From IMG/VR virus record IMGVR_UViG_3300000575_000132, positions 274-52,822 of that record: a stretch of DNA of 52,549 nt; one strand, written 5' to 3'. How positions within the stretch are numbered: the first letter of the stretch is position 1; every line of letters begins with the position of its first letter. This stretch comes from a virus. Below, piece after piece: positions 31,987-40,362 of the stretch. The notes beneath the pieces are model-generated. The model was not told the DNA's origin. It worked only from the letters and a program-made list of their open reading frames with translations, and made no database searches. The position numbers were made by a program, and so were the translations under genes.

Positions 31987-33036
31987 TTAGTTCCCGTTTA
32001 ATAAATTTTCAATCATGGTTTTGGAACTCAGATAATCTGTCTTGAGTATTTGCTTTTGGCTTTCCAGAATATCTGAATATTTTTCGGAATTCTGCATTCT
32101 TTCATTGATAAAATCTAGCAAATCTTGTTTGTGTTTTTGATAACAATTGTAGTCTTTTGTCCATTCACTGGGATACAAAAACTCTTTATAATACATTTCT
32201 GAGTAACTACACCGATCAGGCAACACAGGAATAGTATTACATAATACTGCTTCCATGACACTGATACCCAGGTTTTCATGTAAACTACAACTAAAAATTA
32301 CCTGACTTTTTGCAAGTTTTTTATAATAGTCTGATTTTTTTAGTTCGAGTTTTTGTGTAATTGTAACCGGAAGATTCAGAGAGATGTCTTCAATAATATC
32401 AGGTTGTTTATCTGCATTATACCTGTGTGGCCAGATCACTGTTTTTTCTTTGACAGTGTCAGAAAGACTCTCCAGAGAATCCACAATCAATTCATGGGGC
32501 TGCCCACTTTTTATGGCCTTATACTGATACTCTGCTGGTATTTCTAGATTTTTTAAGAACATGTTTTTGTGAAAATCTGTAGCAAAGTAATTGGCATCAC
32601 TAGCATAAAACCAGCTACGTTCCGTATTTTCTGGCCACATTTTTGACATTTTCATACCCAAAATGTCACTTGGGTCGTATGCCCCAGCATGCCAAATACT
32701 GTGTATTTCCACAGGAATATCTAAAAGCTCACTGGAGTACTTGATTGGTGTTATTACAAAATTCCAGGCATCAGTTACCAAAAAACGGTCACCAGCATTA
32801 ACCTCACCATTCATAAACATCTGGCTAATCTTTGCAGCCTGCGAGGCCTTGTAATAGTTTGTTGCTGCAAAATCCAAAAATGCTCCTGAAGTGGTATTAT
32901 TAGGAACAGGGTCACCGTCTATTGTAACAACATCCACACTGTTATTGTAATTTTTAATAAGCAGTGGTATATTTTCATACCACTGCTTTGTATAACGATT
33001 ATCTATGGGTTCAATAGGAATTACGAAAATTTTCAT
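31987..33036 (-). CDS. GT-B-type glycosyltransferase
   Basis: 349 residues. SLHENLGISVMEAVLCNTIPVLPDR is the nucleotide-sugar segment of GT1/GT4-type enzymes with the ExxxxxxxE motif, and TVIWPHRYNADKQPDI is a typical phosphate-side loop. The N-terminal domain (VTDAWNFVITPIKYSSELLDIPVEIHSIWHAG-like) fits the acceptor half. It lies in the unit that begins with the QueD-like gene, between the deazaguanine genes, and so could modify DNA base or tRNA. It could equally act on surface sugars. Confidence 0.7.
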   Translation of the reverse strand: MKIFVIPIEPIDNRYTKQWYENIPLLIKNYNNSVDVVTIDGDPVPNNTTSGAFLDFAATNYYKASQAAKISQMFMNGEVNAGDRFLVTDAWNFVITPIKYSSELLDIPVEIHSIWHAGAYDPSDILGMKMSKMWPENTERSWFYASDANYFATDFHKNMFLKNLEIPAEYQYKAIKSGQPHELIVDSLESLSDTVKEKTVIWPHRYNADKQPDIIEDISLNLPVTITQKLELKKSDYYKKLAKSQVIFSCSLHENLGISVMEAVLCNTIPVLPDRCSYSEMYYKEFLYPSEWTKDYNCYQKHKQDLLDFINERMQNSEKYSDILESQKQILKTDYLSSKTMIENLLNGN

Positions 33037-33227
33037 TTTCTGTTCCTTGATTTGGCTCTATGTTCTGCATTCTTGTAGTGCTGCCATCTTTCATATGCTT
33101 GCCATACAGGATCTTTTTTATTGTAAAGGGACTGTTCATTAAAAACATGTCCTTCGTAGCGACAAAAGTCACGCAAACGATCCAGTTCGTCAAAGATTTC
33201 ATTTACCGGTGGAAAATTGCTAGCCAT
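33033..33227 (-). CDS. Small conserved phage protein of unknown function
   Basis: 64 residues. FDELDRLRDFCRYEGHVFNEQSLYNKKDPVWQAYERW is a helical pattern I know from small marine T4-like phage proteins, for which no role is known. Its stop overlaps the glycosyltransferase start by ATGA. Confidence 0.65.
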   Translation of the reverse strand: MASNFPPVNEIFDELDRLRDFCRYEGHVFNEQSLYNKKDPVWQAYERWQHYKNAEHRAKSRNRK

Positions 33228-33245
33228 TTTTTATATACCTTTATG

Positions 33246-33617
33246 TTATGGAAATTGTGGATTGTGCTCGATAATACCATCACTTTCCCCATCTTCGGAT
33301 ACTACAATTTCATAGTATCGATTATCTCCGTAGCAGGGAATAAGATGATTCTGTAGTATATCTACCGCAATCATTTCACATGATTTATGATTTTGATTGC
33401 CAGATTTTATAAATTCCTGGAGTGCCCATTTTACAAGAAAGAACTCTAGTTCTCTGTCTGTGTGTGTAACAGAAATCTTAACTTCTACCTTGAACATGTG
33501 TCGATGCTCGTTCTCCAGGAAACGAATACGCTCGTCAATGTTTCCTGCATCAGGATAATAGTGATATCCTTCAAATTCAGTGCGAACTTTGATAAAAGTT
33601 TTTGTATTTTTTGTCAT
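33246..33617 (-). CDS. queD: QueD/6-pyruvoyl-tetrahydropterin synthase-like protein
   Basis: 123 residues. TEFEGYHYYPDA (zinc His), NEHRHMFKVEVKISV (His-x-His) and the downstream SCEMIAVDIL and VVSEDGESDG with the acidic residues follow the layout of the QueD/PTPS fold. QueD enzymes normally have a catalytic Cys four residues before the His-x-His (CRRLHGH); here that position is Leu, and I see no Cys nearby. It would make 6-carboxy-tetrahydropterin from FolE product. The phage form may work with a different residue or be a paralogue. Own promoter upstream. Confidence 0.75.
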   Translation of the reverse strand: MTKNTKTFIKVRTEFEGYHYYPDAGNIDERIRFLENEHRHMFKVEVKISVTHTDRELEFFLVKWALQEFIKSGNQNHKSCEMIAVDILQNHLIPCYGDNRYYEIVVSEDGESDGIIEHNPQFP

Positions 33618-33654
33618 TTAGATACTCTCATAACGCAAAGTAAAATTTATATTG

Positions 33655-33683
33655 ATGTTAACAATGATGCTTGATATTGTCAA
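33655..33683 (-). promoter_or_regulatory. Sigma70-type promoter of the QueD-like unit
   Basis: Minus strand: TTGACA (33683-33678), 17-bp spacer, TAACAT (33660-33655), 38 bases before the start codon. The pair of boxes is identical to that of the folE promoter. Confidence 0.7.
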
Positions 33684-33689
33684 GACCTA

Positions 33690-35195
33690 TTACTCCTGTA
33701 TAGACTCCAGAAACTCTTGGGCTTCTTGTTCCTCTTCAGGTGTAAATTCAGAACCATCATTTTCCTGAAAATCATTTTCAACTTCAAACAAATTACTAAA
33801 GCTCTGATTAGAAGTTGCTTTAACCGGGTTGCCGCCAAAATTTGTAAGCATATCCTGAGCTTCATCAATCATGGTCATGGGTGTTTCACTTCTGAATAAT
33901 TCGTCAATAAAATTAACCATGTACAGTGCATTTCTGGGCACCCAGGGATCAAATATTTCTGCTTTGCTTCCTCTTTTAAGCTTTCGCCAGTGTTTGTAGT
34001 TGGTGTCGAATCTGGCTTTGGCAGCATCCACCAGTGAGTTTGCACGTTGAACACTTTCAATGTGCTGATATACATTGTGTGACATAAGCAACAAATAACT
34101 GAAACTATCCCAACTGGTTTTTCCTTCTTTTCCGATTTTGTTGAGCATTCCAGGTGCATAGTGGCAAATATCTCCCAGTGTAAGCCTTTCAGCAATTGGA
34201 CTATTCCAGGGAAACGGAATTTTGCTTCCTGCCAATGCTTTATCGTCTATTGCTGAATCCATTATGAACCCAAACCGATCGTTTCTGTGAACATGTTGTG
34301 TATACATTTGTCCTTTAGCTGTTGCGATAAAAGGACTTGCACAATCAAAAGTAACTTCCATGTTGGGATTCACATGCTCTCTTAGAGCTCTTTTGATTGC
34401 AGTGTATGCCACACCCCAATCAAGCTTTGAAATACCCAAATAGTGTAATAGATCACGATTGTCAAGCATTTTTTCATCTCTCATTTTAATAAGAGTTGTT
34501 AATACGATGCTGATATCGTTTTTTGTGCTACCACCAAATGCAAATCCCTCAAAAGGATAGTGTTTCATCTGATCATACCAGTGCATTGCTTCTGCCATAT
34601 TTCTGCCTTGCATAACATTTAGGTATTTGGTATGGCCTTTTCGGTTCTTAACAAACCAATCGTTGTTGTATTGAGTATAATCAAGGCATTCATTAAAGCT
34701 GGTAATGCCAGTTTTTTTAGAAAAAGTGGGTTCTGCTGCTAATGTTGGAACATCCAGTATCATGCTGTAATCAGCAGTATGCTCTAGCCAATTTAAAATT
34801 GTTTGTCTAAGACTGTGGTCAGATTTAAAGTTATTCCAATCACACTGTATTACGCCTTTTAAAATCTGGAAACCACCTGAGTCTCCCAAAATAAATGTAT
34901 TTTTTCGATCGCGTTCTTGCACCATGCTGTCTTGTTCATTTGCTTTAGATAAATTTAGACATGCATGTCCTGCTGAGTACAACGACCATTTATAGCTATA
35001 ATACCCCTTTTCAGCATTTAAAAAATTGCAACCCTCAACACCATTTTCAAATTCAGCAGGCATTCTGCTTGCAGGAATAAAATCAGGATTGTATCTTTGT
35101 TTTGCAATCTGTTTATTATAAAAAGTACTGATACTAGGAAGAAATACAGAATAATCTTTATTTTTTTCGGTTAAATTTACTTGTGTTTTACTCAT
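33690..35195 (-). CDS. dpdA: DpdA-like tRNA-guanine/DNA transglycosylase family protein
   Basis: 501 residues. FILGDSGGFQILKG (nucleophile-side Asp105), YLNVMQGRN, FEGFAFGGST and VTFDCASPF (Asp284) are the base-exchange motifs of the tRNA-guanine transglycosylase family. The zinc-binding Cys/His cluster of bacterial Tgt is not seen. Phage members (DpdA) insert a 7-deazaguanine into DNA instead of tRNA. FolE, QueD-like and QueE genes in the same region support this. The stop lies 7 bases from the QueD promoter. The acidic Gln/Glu-rich tail is unusual for Tgt. It follows the clamp gene on the same strand. Confidence 0.8.
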   Translation of the reverse strand: MSKTQVNLTEKNKDYSVFLPSISTFYNKQIAKQRYNPDFIPASRMPAEFENGVEGCNFLNAEKGYYSYKWSLYSAGHACLNLSKANEQDSMVQERDRKNTFILGDSGGFQILKGVIQCDWNNFKSDHSLRQTILNWLEHTADYSMILDVPTLAAEPTFSKKTGITSFNECLDYTQYNNDWFVKNRKGHTKYLNVMQGRNMAEAMHWYDQMKHYPFEGFAFGGSTKNDISIVLTTLIKMRDEKMLDNRDLLHYLGISKLDWGVAYTAIKRALREHVNPNMEVTFDCASPFIATAKGQMYTQHVHRNDRFGFIMDSAIDDKALAGSKIPFPWNSPIAERLTLGDICHYAPGMLNKIGKEGKTSWDSFSYLLLMSHNVYQHIESVQRANSLVDAAKARFDTNYKHWRKLKRGSKAEIFDPWVPRNALYMVNFIDELFRSETPMTMIDEAQDMLTNFGGNPVKATSNQSFSNLFEVENDFQENDGSEFTPEEEQEAQEFLESIQE

Positions 35196-35245
35196 CTTGT
35201 GCTCTTAGTAGATTTTGTATTCTTGTATGAGATTAGTGCTGTCAT

Positions 35246-35989
35246 TTACCGGGATTGTGCTGGCAGAAAGTAATCGTATTTGGCTAATCCACTGTCTACA
35301 CTAAGAAGCATTACGCCTTGATCTGAAATACTCATTGTAATTTTGCCATTAAGATTCATTATAGCAAGAGCTTGTTTCACCGGCCAGCTTAGTGTATGCG
35401 ACAGTGGCTGCTCAACATCATTTTGAAATACAAAGCGTCCGCCATGCATGCTGGGTTCGCCAAACACAAAAATCAAATTTGTGGAATCACCGGCGGTTTC
35501 GGTTTTAACACTAAAAATGGGCTCGTCACTGTGTGAGGCACTCATGAGCTTCATTCTCTGAATAGCAACATGTGATGGCTCAAATACAGTATTCCATTTG
35601 GCACCTTTAAACTTTGCTGTTTTTAGAATGCTTTCTATTTGTTCCTTGCTCATGAATCTGTAATCATTTTGAAAATCACCAGCTTCGTTTTCAAAATGCA
35701 TATACGCCGGCACAGTTTCTCCGTTTCTGTCTTCAGTGACCACCTCAATTTTTGCATGTTCCTCATACTCTGGATTTTTAAGATGTAATGAAAGTTTATC
35801 CAGATTTGGCATGCCAAATACAGAATTAAATTCTGCCACAGGGCTGTGTGTCTCAGCAGACAAAATTACAGAACGGTCCTCTGCCAGGGAATCAAATTTA
35901 GTAGCACCGTCTTCACCATTAACTTTAACTAGTTCTAGAAACCCCAACCCATGAGTTTTAGAAACCAGATCTTGCAAAATATCTTTCAT
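35246..35989 (-). CDS. DNA polymerase sliding clamp (gp45-like)
   Basis: 247 residues, close to T4 gp45 (228). FNSVFGMPNLDKLSLHLKNPEYEEHAKIEVVTED resembles the interdomain region of gp45, and SWPVKQALAIMNLNGKITMSISDQGVMLLSV the end of a clamp subunit. The length and beta-rich character fit a trimeric ring. It holds the polymerase on DNA and, in T4, also activates late transcription. It is behind a perfect consensus promoter. Identity is by overall pattern and location next to the polymerase. Confidence 0.8.
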   Translation of the reverse strand: MKDILQDLVSKTHGLGFLELVKVNGEDGATKFDSLAEDRSVILSAETHSPVAEFNSVFGMPNLDKLSLHLKNPEYEEHAKIEVVTEDRNGETVPAYMHFENEAGDFQNDYRFMSKEQIESILKTAKFKGAKWNTVFEPSHVAIQRMKLMSASHSDEPIFSVKTETAGDSTNLIFVFGEPSMHGGRFVFQNDVEQPLSHTLSWPVKQALAIMNLNGKITMSISDQGVMLLSVDSGLAKYDYFLPAQSR

Positions 35990-36013
35990 TTGTAAAGTCT
36001 CCTTATTTTTAAT

Positions 36014-36042
36014 ATTATAATATATAAGTTTATGATTGTCAA
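36014..36042 (-). promoter_or_regulatory. Perfect-consensus sigma70 promoter of the clamp gene
   Basis: Minus strand: TTGACA (36042-36037), exactly 17 bp, TATAAT (36019-36014). All twelve bases match. The -35 box overlaps the stop codon region of the 33-residue gene upstream. AAGGAG follows before the ATG at 35989. Confidence 0.85.
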
Positions 36043-36140
36043 TGTTTTTTTGCTTCTTCTATGATTTGCACCAGTTTTTCAACCAGTTCTCGATCATCTG
36101 TTTTATCAGTGTCCAACAACACTTTAATTTCAATCTGCAT
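36039..36140 (-). CDS. Small 33-residue helical protein between polymerase and clamp
   Basis: ATG at 36140 follows the polymerase stop after one base, with GGAGAG upstream at good spacing, and the TGA overlaps the clamp promoter's -35 box. The frame reads QIEIKVLLDTDKTDDRELVE then KLVQIIEEAKKH, a strand and an amphipathic helix. I believe similar tiny proteins occur near the polymerase in marine T4-like phages, with unknown role. Confidence 0.6.
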   Translation of the reverse strand: MQIEIKVLLDTDKTDDRELVEKLVQIIEEAKKH

Positions 36141-36141
36141 T

Positions 36142-38814
36142 TTACTCTCCAAAGTCAAAGAAAGACGTAAATGTATTATCTCTCTTGGTATCTTCTAGAT
36201 CTATATCCAATACACCAATAAGGTTTTTCAGTTTTAGATCGATAATTGTTTCTGCCATGGCAGCGTCGTCAAAAGGCAATTGCTTAAACCAGTCTGGCAG
36301 TCTTAGTTCGTCTGTGGGATAGGCAACAGAAGTATAGCCCATTGGATTGTGTTTGAGCTTGCATACAACAACTTTCATGCCATCTACAATATCTTGAGAA
36401 TATCTATCACCGTTCATGTGTTTAAGATTGTTCCAATTAATAGATGCTCTAACATGTCCTGGCATATTGGCTTTGCCCTTTCTTTGTTCTTCTTTATGAT
36501 AGCGACCTATATTGTTTGCACGTTTCGGGGATCCCTTTTCCCATCCCGGCATCTGTTTGAATTCCTGACGAAATTCTGTTATTCGTTCAAGAATGTTCTT
36601 TTCCTCGTAACCCTGAAGAATCATAAGAAGTATTTCCATTAGAAACTCCTGCATATAGACGGGAGTGTCTGAACGTCTAAGATCCAGCCCCATCGCTTTG
36701 ACTTTGCCTGGCTCGCCGTCAACATCTCGACGTGTTCCTTCGTCGTCATATACTAGAATTGCATATCGCTTTTTGGTTATGAACAAGCCGCTTTCTCCTA
36801 CAATCTCTCTGCCTGCTGCAATAACATCAGAACGTGATTTAGGACAGTGAAATGCTTGCTGCATAAAGTCTTGGAAAGAAGTATTTGCCTGCTCGCATAT
36901 TTGATCGTATAATTGTACAACTGTATCTTTTGTCCAAGGCACTTTTCCTGCTTGGATATCTTCTTTTAGAGTAGGATATGCAGAAAAATAGGTCGAATCG
37001 GTATCTCCATATATGATAGCATCTCCGGTGTGATCGTACTCACCTGTTATTACCTTGTTAACTGCGGCACTCATGTGTTTTACAATCTGTCTACCTGTGA
37101 GCGTGGTGCTCTGTCCTAGACGCTTATCAAAGAAACGACAGCCAGGGTTGAGAATGGCGCCATAAAGTGAATTGAGGTTGATTTTTTTGACTAACTGACG
37201 TTTGTCCCAAAAAGCAGTTTCCACAGCGTTTCCTGCTTCCTGTGCTTTCTTTTTCTTTGCCTGCAGTTCTTTTCTTTCAGCATACCAGCGTTTAAGTAAC
37301 CCCGGAATAACACCTTCAAATTCTGTGGTAAGAATAGTGCCATTTGCTGTAAGCATGAGCGGGGCATGAGAGTTAAAGATTCGGTCATAGATCTCGGCAC
37401 CACTTAAAACTTCTGTGTTGCCGTTCTCCCAATCCACAGTGATAGCAAGATCTTTTCTCTGCTCCATTACTGCGTCATATTCAAGTGAGCCAAATCGACC
37501 TTCCCAGGCAGCAGCGAATGACTTTTTCTTTAAGCCAGTTTCTTCCTTAATGAAGTCTTCTGTATAGTCCTGCCTCAACTGTCCTACAATAGTTTCAGGC
37601 GCCATGTTCAATGCTCGGATAACAGAAGGGTACAGAGAATTCAAGTCCATAGAGCCTATCCATTTGTGCAAGCCTTTTTTGGGATACGCTACATAAGCAC
37701 CTGCTGCTCTTGTATCGTCTGCATCATCATGTTTCGGGCGATTAGGGACAACCAAGCCCCTGTGATGAGCTTCATTGATGATTGCCTGCTCTGTGACTGC
37801 AACTGCACCCATTGTGGTTTGCATGAGAACGGTATTTGCATGAGCAAGTTCGTTGGATAGATCAATAAACCTTAACTTCTTGTCCAGTTTGTCAAGCAGA
37901 GCAACGTCCTGCCTGTTGTATTCTATAAACTTTCGAAAGTCGTTGTTGTAGAGTTGATCCAGTGTGCCTTCGTAAACAGTCTTGTTTTCACCGATTTCCA
38001 TTTCGCCTATTGCGTCTAGACGATAGCTATGCCGTTCTTCGTAGGTGTATTTTCTATACAGTTCTAGTGAGTCCAGGTGCACTCTGCCTACAAGATCAAA
38101 TGTTTCTGCTGTTTTACCATATCTTTCAAATTCTCTTTTCTTGGGTAACTGTTTCCACAAACAGAATCGACGAGTGTCGTCTTTTGACAGTATCCTGGAT
38201 ACACGATTTACAGTATAAGGAATATCATAGCCTTCGGAGTTCCAGCCTGACAGCACATCTGCATCCTGAATTATATCCAAAAATGCTTCCAGCATGTCTG
38301 CTTCTCGTTCATATAAAAACGTATTATCAAAATCTTTCACACTTTCTTGTGCTTCCTGCATGGTCATTGTTTTAGGAGGCAGTGCAAATGTAATCAGAGC
38401 ATCCATCCATTGTAGATGTACTGTGATAGCAGTGATTGGCATGAACGGATCTGCAGGATCTGCAAATCCTCGCTCAGGGTCAAAGTCAGTCTCAATATCA
38501 AAGAACGCAATGTTTAGTTTAGGAGCGTTCTGATTTAGGTAATTTTCTGACAGGCACTGAAAGATTGGGTTCACATCTGCTTCAAACAGGCGTTTGTTTT
38601 TGTTAATTGCAATTTCCTTGCGGAAGTCTTTGGTACTTTTACAGACTATTCGTGATACAGGATCACCGTAAACCGAACGATGTTTTCCTCGAGGGTCTTC
38701 ATAGTAAAATGTATATTTGACTGGATAGTCGTGAAATTGTCTTTTGCCGTCGCGTCTTTCCACTACGCGAATAACGTCCGAGTTGCGATCGAACATCGCA
38801 TCGATGTAAGCCAT
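36142..38814 (-). CDS. DNA polymerase, family B (gp43-like)
   Basis: 890 residues from the ATG at 38814, which AAGGAG precedes by seven bases; an upstream Met adds 11 residues without a ribosome site. Exonuclease motifs: FFDIETD (Asp106, Glu108), GWNSEGYD (Asn192), YNRQDVALLD (Asp303). Polymerase motifs: DLNSLYPS (390-397), KKINLNSLYG (about 543-552) and IYGDTDST (about 601-608). It copies the phage genome with proofreading, and acts with the clamp. No intein or insert is seen. In the same unit lie a small membrane protein and a DsbA-like gene. Confidence 0.95.
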   Translation of the reverse strand: MAYIDAMFDRNSDVIRVVERRDGKRQFHDYPVKYTFYYEDPRGKHRSVYGDPVSRIVCKSTKDFRKEIAINKNKRLFEADVNPIFQCLSENYLNQNAPKLNIAFFDIETDFDPERGFADPADPFMPITAITVHLQWMDALITFALPPKTMTMQEAQESVKDFDNTFLYEREADMLEAFLDIIQDADVLSGWNSEGYDIPYTVNRVSRILSKDDTRRFCLWKQLPKKREFERYGKTAETFDLVGRVHLDSLELYRKYTYEERHSYRLDAIGEMEIGENKTVYEGTLDQLYNNDFRKFIEYNRQDVALLDKLDKKLRFIDLSNELAHANTVLMQTTMGAVAVTEQAIINEAHHRGLVVPNRPKHDDADDTRAAGAYVAYPKKGLHKWIGSMDLNSLYPSVIRALNMAPETIVGQLRQDYTEDFIKEETGLKKKSFAAAWEGRFGSLEYDAVMEQRKDLAITVDWENGNTEVLSGAEIYDRIFNSHAPLMLTANGTILTTEFEGVIPGLLKRWYAERKELQAKKKKAQEAGNAVETAFWDKRQLVKKINLNSLYGAILNPGCRFFDKRLGQSTTLTGRQIVKHMSAAVNKVITGEYDHTGDAIIYGDTDSTYFSAYPTLKEDIQAGKVPWTKDTVVQLYDQICEQANTSFQDFMQQAFHCPKSRSDVIAAGREIVGESGLFITKKRYAILVYDDEGTRRDVDGEPGKVKAMGLDLRRSDTPVYMQEFLMEILLMILQGYEEKNILERITEFRQEFKQMPGWEKGSPKRANNIGRYHKEEQRKGKANMPGHVRASINWNNLKHMNGDRYSQDIVDGMKVVVCKLKHNPMGYTSVAYPTDELRLPDWFKQLPFDDAAMAETIIDLKLKNLIGVLDIDLEDTKRDNTFTSFFDFGE

Positions 38815-38855
38815 ATTTTTCTCCTTGTTGTGGTTGTTTGTGGCCAACCTGCCTT

Positions 38856-39137
38856 CTACATGCTCGTCTTTCGACCTGAGCGGAATTGGTACCAGCGTAT
38901 CAATCCAACAATACTTAACCCAAACCAGAATATTTCTATGATAATACTGGAAAGGTTGGGTTTGAAGTATAAATTTATTCCTAGCAGGATTGCTACCACA
39001 AGATTGTTAAAAGAATACCAAAATCCTTTTGGATCCATTTTTCCAAATTGTATTGCGGCATACGTACCCACAAGTAATACTACGCCTATGTTGCCTATAA
39101 AATCTGACAGTTGATACTGATAATTCAGTAATTCCAT
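38856..39137 (-). CDS. Small three-helix membrane protein (CBU_0592-like)
   Basis: 93 residues. Three hydrophobic segments: FIGNIGVVLLVGTYAAIQFG, FNNLVVAILLGINLYF and IIIEIFWFGLSIVGLIRWY. The WYSFNNLVVAILLGINL and SSIIIEIFWFGLSIVGLIR runs resemble the small bacterial CBU_0592-type family of unknown function. An inner membrane location is likely. It stands between DsbA-like and polymerase genes. Confidence 0.6.
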   Translation of the reverse strand: MELLNYQYQLSDFIGNIGVVLLVGTYAAIQFGKMDPKGFWYSFNNLVVAILLGINLYFKPNLSSIIIEIFWFGLSIVGLIRWYQFRSGRKTSM

Positions 39138-39142
39138 ATAGG

Positions 39143-39403
39143 TTACTTGTCTTTGCCTACAGTTGTAACAATAGTTTCAAGGTCTTCAAATTCATCATAA
39201 TGCTTGTGCCAGTCACCGTTTTTAGCAACTTTAATAGCTTTGTTGATTAGGCTTGGTTTGATGTCTAATTCTTCTGCCACTGACTTTACTGTTTCTTTTA
39301 GACCTTGCTGTAGATCTTCAACCTCTTGCATAACAGTTACGCCTTCATTTACAAGACGCTCCAGTTTTGCTTTTTCTTCAGCACCATAAGTTCTATCACT
39401 CAT
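39143..39403 (-). CDS. DsbA-like late-transcription DNA-binding protein
   Basis: 86 residues (T4 DsbA 89). EEKAKLERLVNEGVTVMQEVEDLQQGL, then LDIKPSLINKAIKVAKNGDW and EFEDLETIVTTVG correspond in arrangement to phage DsbA, which binds double-stranded DNA near late promoters. The sequence would agree with the T4-like late promoters in the window. AAGGAG lies before the ATG, and it overlaps the upstream gene by 8 bases. Assignment by pattern, so moderate. Confidence 0.6.
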   Translation of the reverse strand: MSDRTYGAEEKAKLERLVNEGVTVMQEVEDLQQGLKETVKSVAEELDIKPSLINKAIKVAKNGDWHKHYDEFEDLETIVTTVGKDK

Positions 39404-40313
39404 TTATTTCTCCTTTTGTGTTATGTATTTCAACGTGGCTTATTCTACCCACGTTTGCTATGCTTTCAATTATATCCTGTTCACTTTCGTGACTGTGCTC
39501 TATCATAGCCACCGGAATAAGGCCAATTGCGTTTTTAGGATCATTTTTTTCAAACCCTAGTTCTTTGAGATATTTTGAATTACTATCCCACCACAAATTT
39601 AATCCTGATATAAACTTTTTTACTTCTTCTTGATTTTTGTCATGGAAGTATAGCGAAAAGTCTGCACTATAGTATCGGAGAGGACGTATATTGTCCTCTC
39701 CTACAATATCATCGTTGTCTCTATATACATCGTAGATAGGTTTGCCAACCTCGCAGTAGTTTATATACACTTCACCGAACTTTCTTGCCATAGTAAAATG
39801 TTTATAATCGTCGTCCTTGAGGAAATGTCTTTCTCTATCTGAAAACGTGCAAACTGCTCTTGGTTGAATTTTATTTGAATTCTTTGAATTGTAAAAGTCT
39901 TCTGCTCTATGGATAACAATGTTGAACCTATTCAAAGCTTCTCTTGTATGCTGATTTGCTGTGTTCCAAAATGCTGTGGGGGATAGAATACCACCTCTAA
40001 GGTTCTCAAAGTAATGATGCAGGTGATTAAGTTGTTGCCTAGGCATTCCTTTAAAAGCTGTATGGTGAATTACCTGTTTGTTCCGGTTTATGATTTCTAT
40101 GCATGAATTTAGTTCATTAACTATTTTTTCTTCTGTCCATTCTCTATTAGGAAATCCATACAGCCTGTCTTTTTCTGCAACAATAGGATTTATTTCGCAT
40201 TGTTTTTTTAAAGCATTTGCCCAACGTTTTGCAATGTCGCTTGCATACGTTTCATACGGGATTTTAAACTTCTGATTAGAATTATTTGAAAATACTACGG
40301 AAAACTGCATCAT
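39396..40313 (-). CDS. Conserved marine T4-like phage protein of unknown function
   Basis: 305 residues. FHHTAFKGMPRQQLNHLHHYFENLRGG-like text with many His, then YFHDKNQEEVKKFISGLNLW and NAIGLIPVAMIEHSHESEQD. I recognise the protein as one in marine T4-like phages without assigned function. Two neighbouring ATG codons at 40313 and 40310 share AAGG upstream. A sigma70-type promoter lies just ahead, so it starts a unit that runs to DsbA and polymerase. Confidence 0.65.
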   Translation of the reverse strand: MMQFSVVFSNNSNQKFKIPYETYASDIAKRWANALKKQCEINPIVAEKDRLYGFPNREWTEEKIVNELNSCIEIINRNKQVIHHTAFKGMPRQQLNHLHHYFENLRGGILSPTAFWNTANQHTREALNRFNIVIHRAEDFYNSKNSNKIQPRAVCTFSDRERHFLKDDDYKHFTMARKFGEVYINYCEVGKPIYDVYRDNDDIVGEDNIRPLRYYSADFSLYFHDKNQEEVKKFISGLNLWWDSNSKYLKELGFEKNDPKNAIGLIPVAMIEHSHESEQDIIESIANVGRISHVEIHNTKGEINE

Positions 40314-40330
40314 TTATACCTTAGATTATA

Positions 40331-40359
40331 AGTTTATGATATTGTTAGAGTTTTGTCAA
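40331..40359 (-). promoter_or_regulatory. Sigma70-type promoter before the 305-residue gene
   Basis: Minus strand: TTGACA (40359-40354), 17 bp, TAAACT (40336-40331). The -10 is weak (4 of 6), and a TATAAT lies further downstream at a poor spacing. The gap of 49 bases has no other function. Confidence 0.5.
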
Positions 40360-40362
40360 CTG

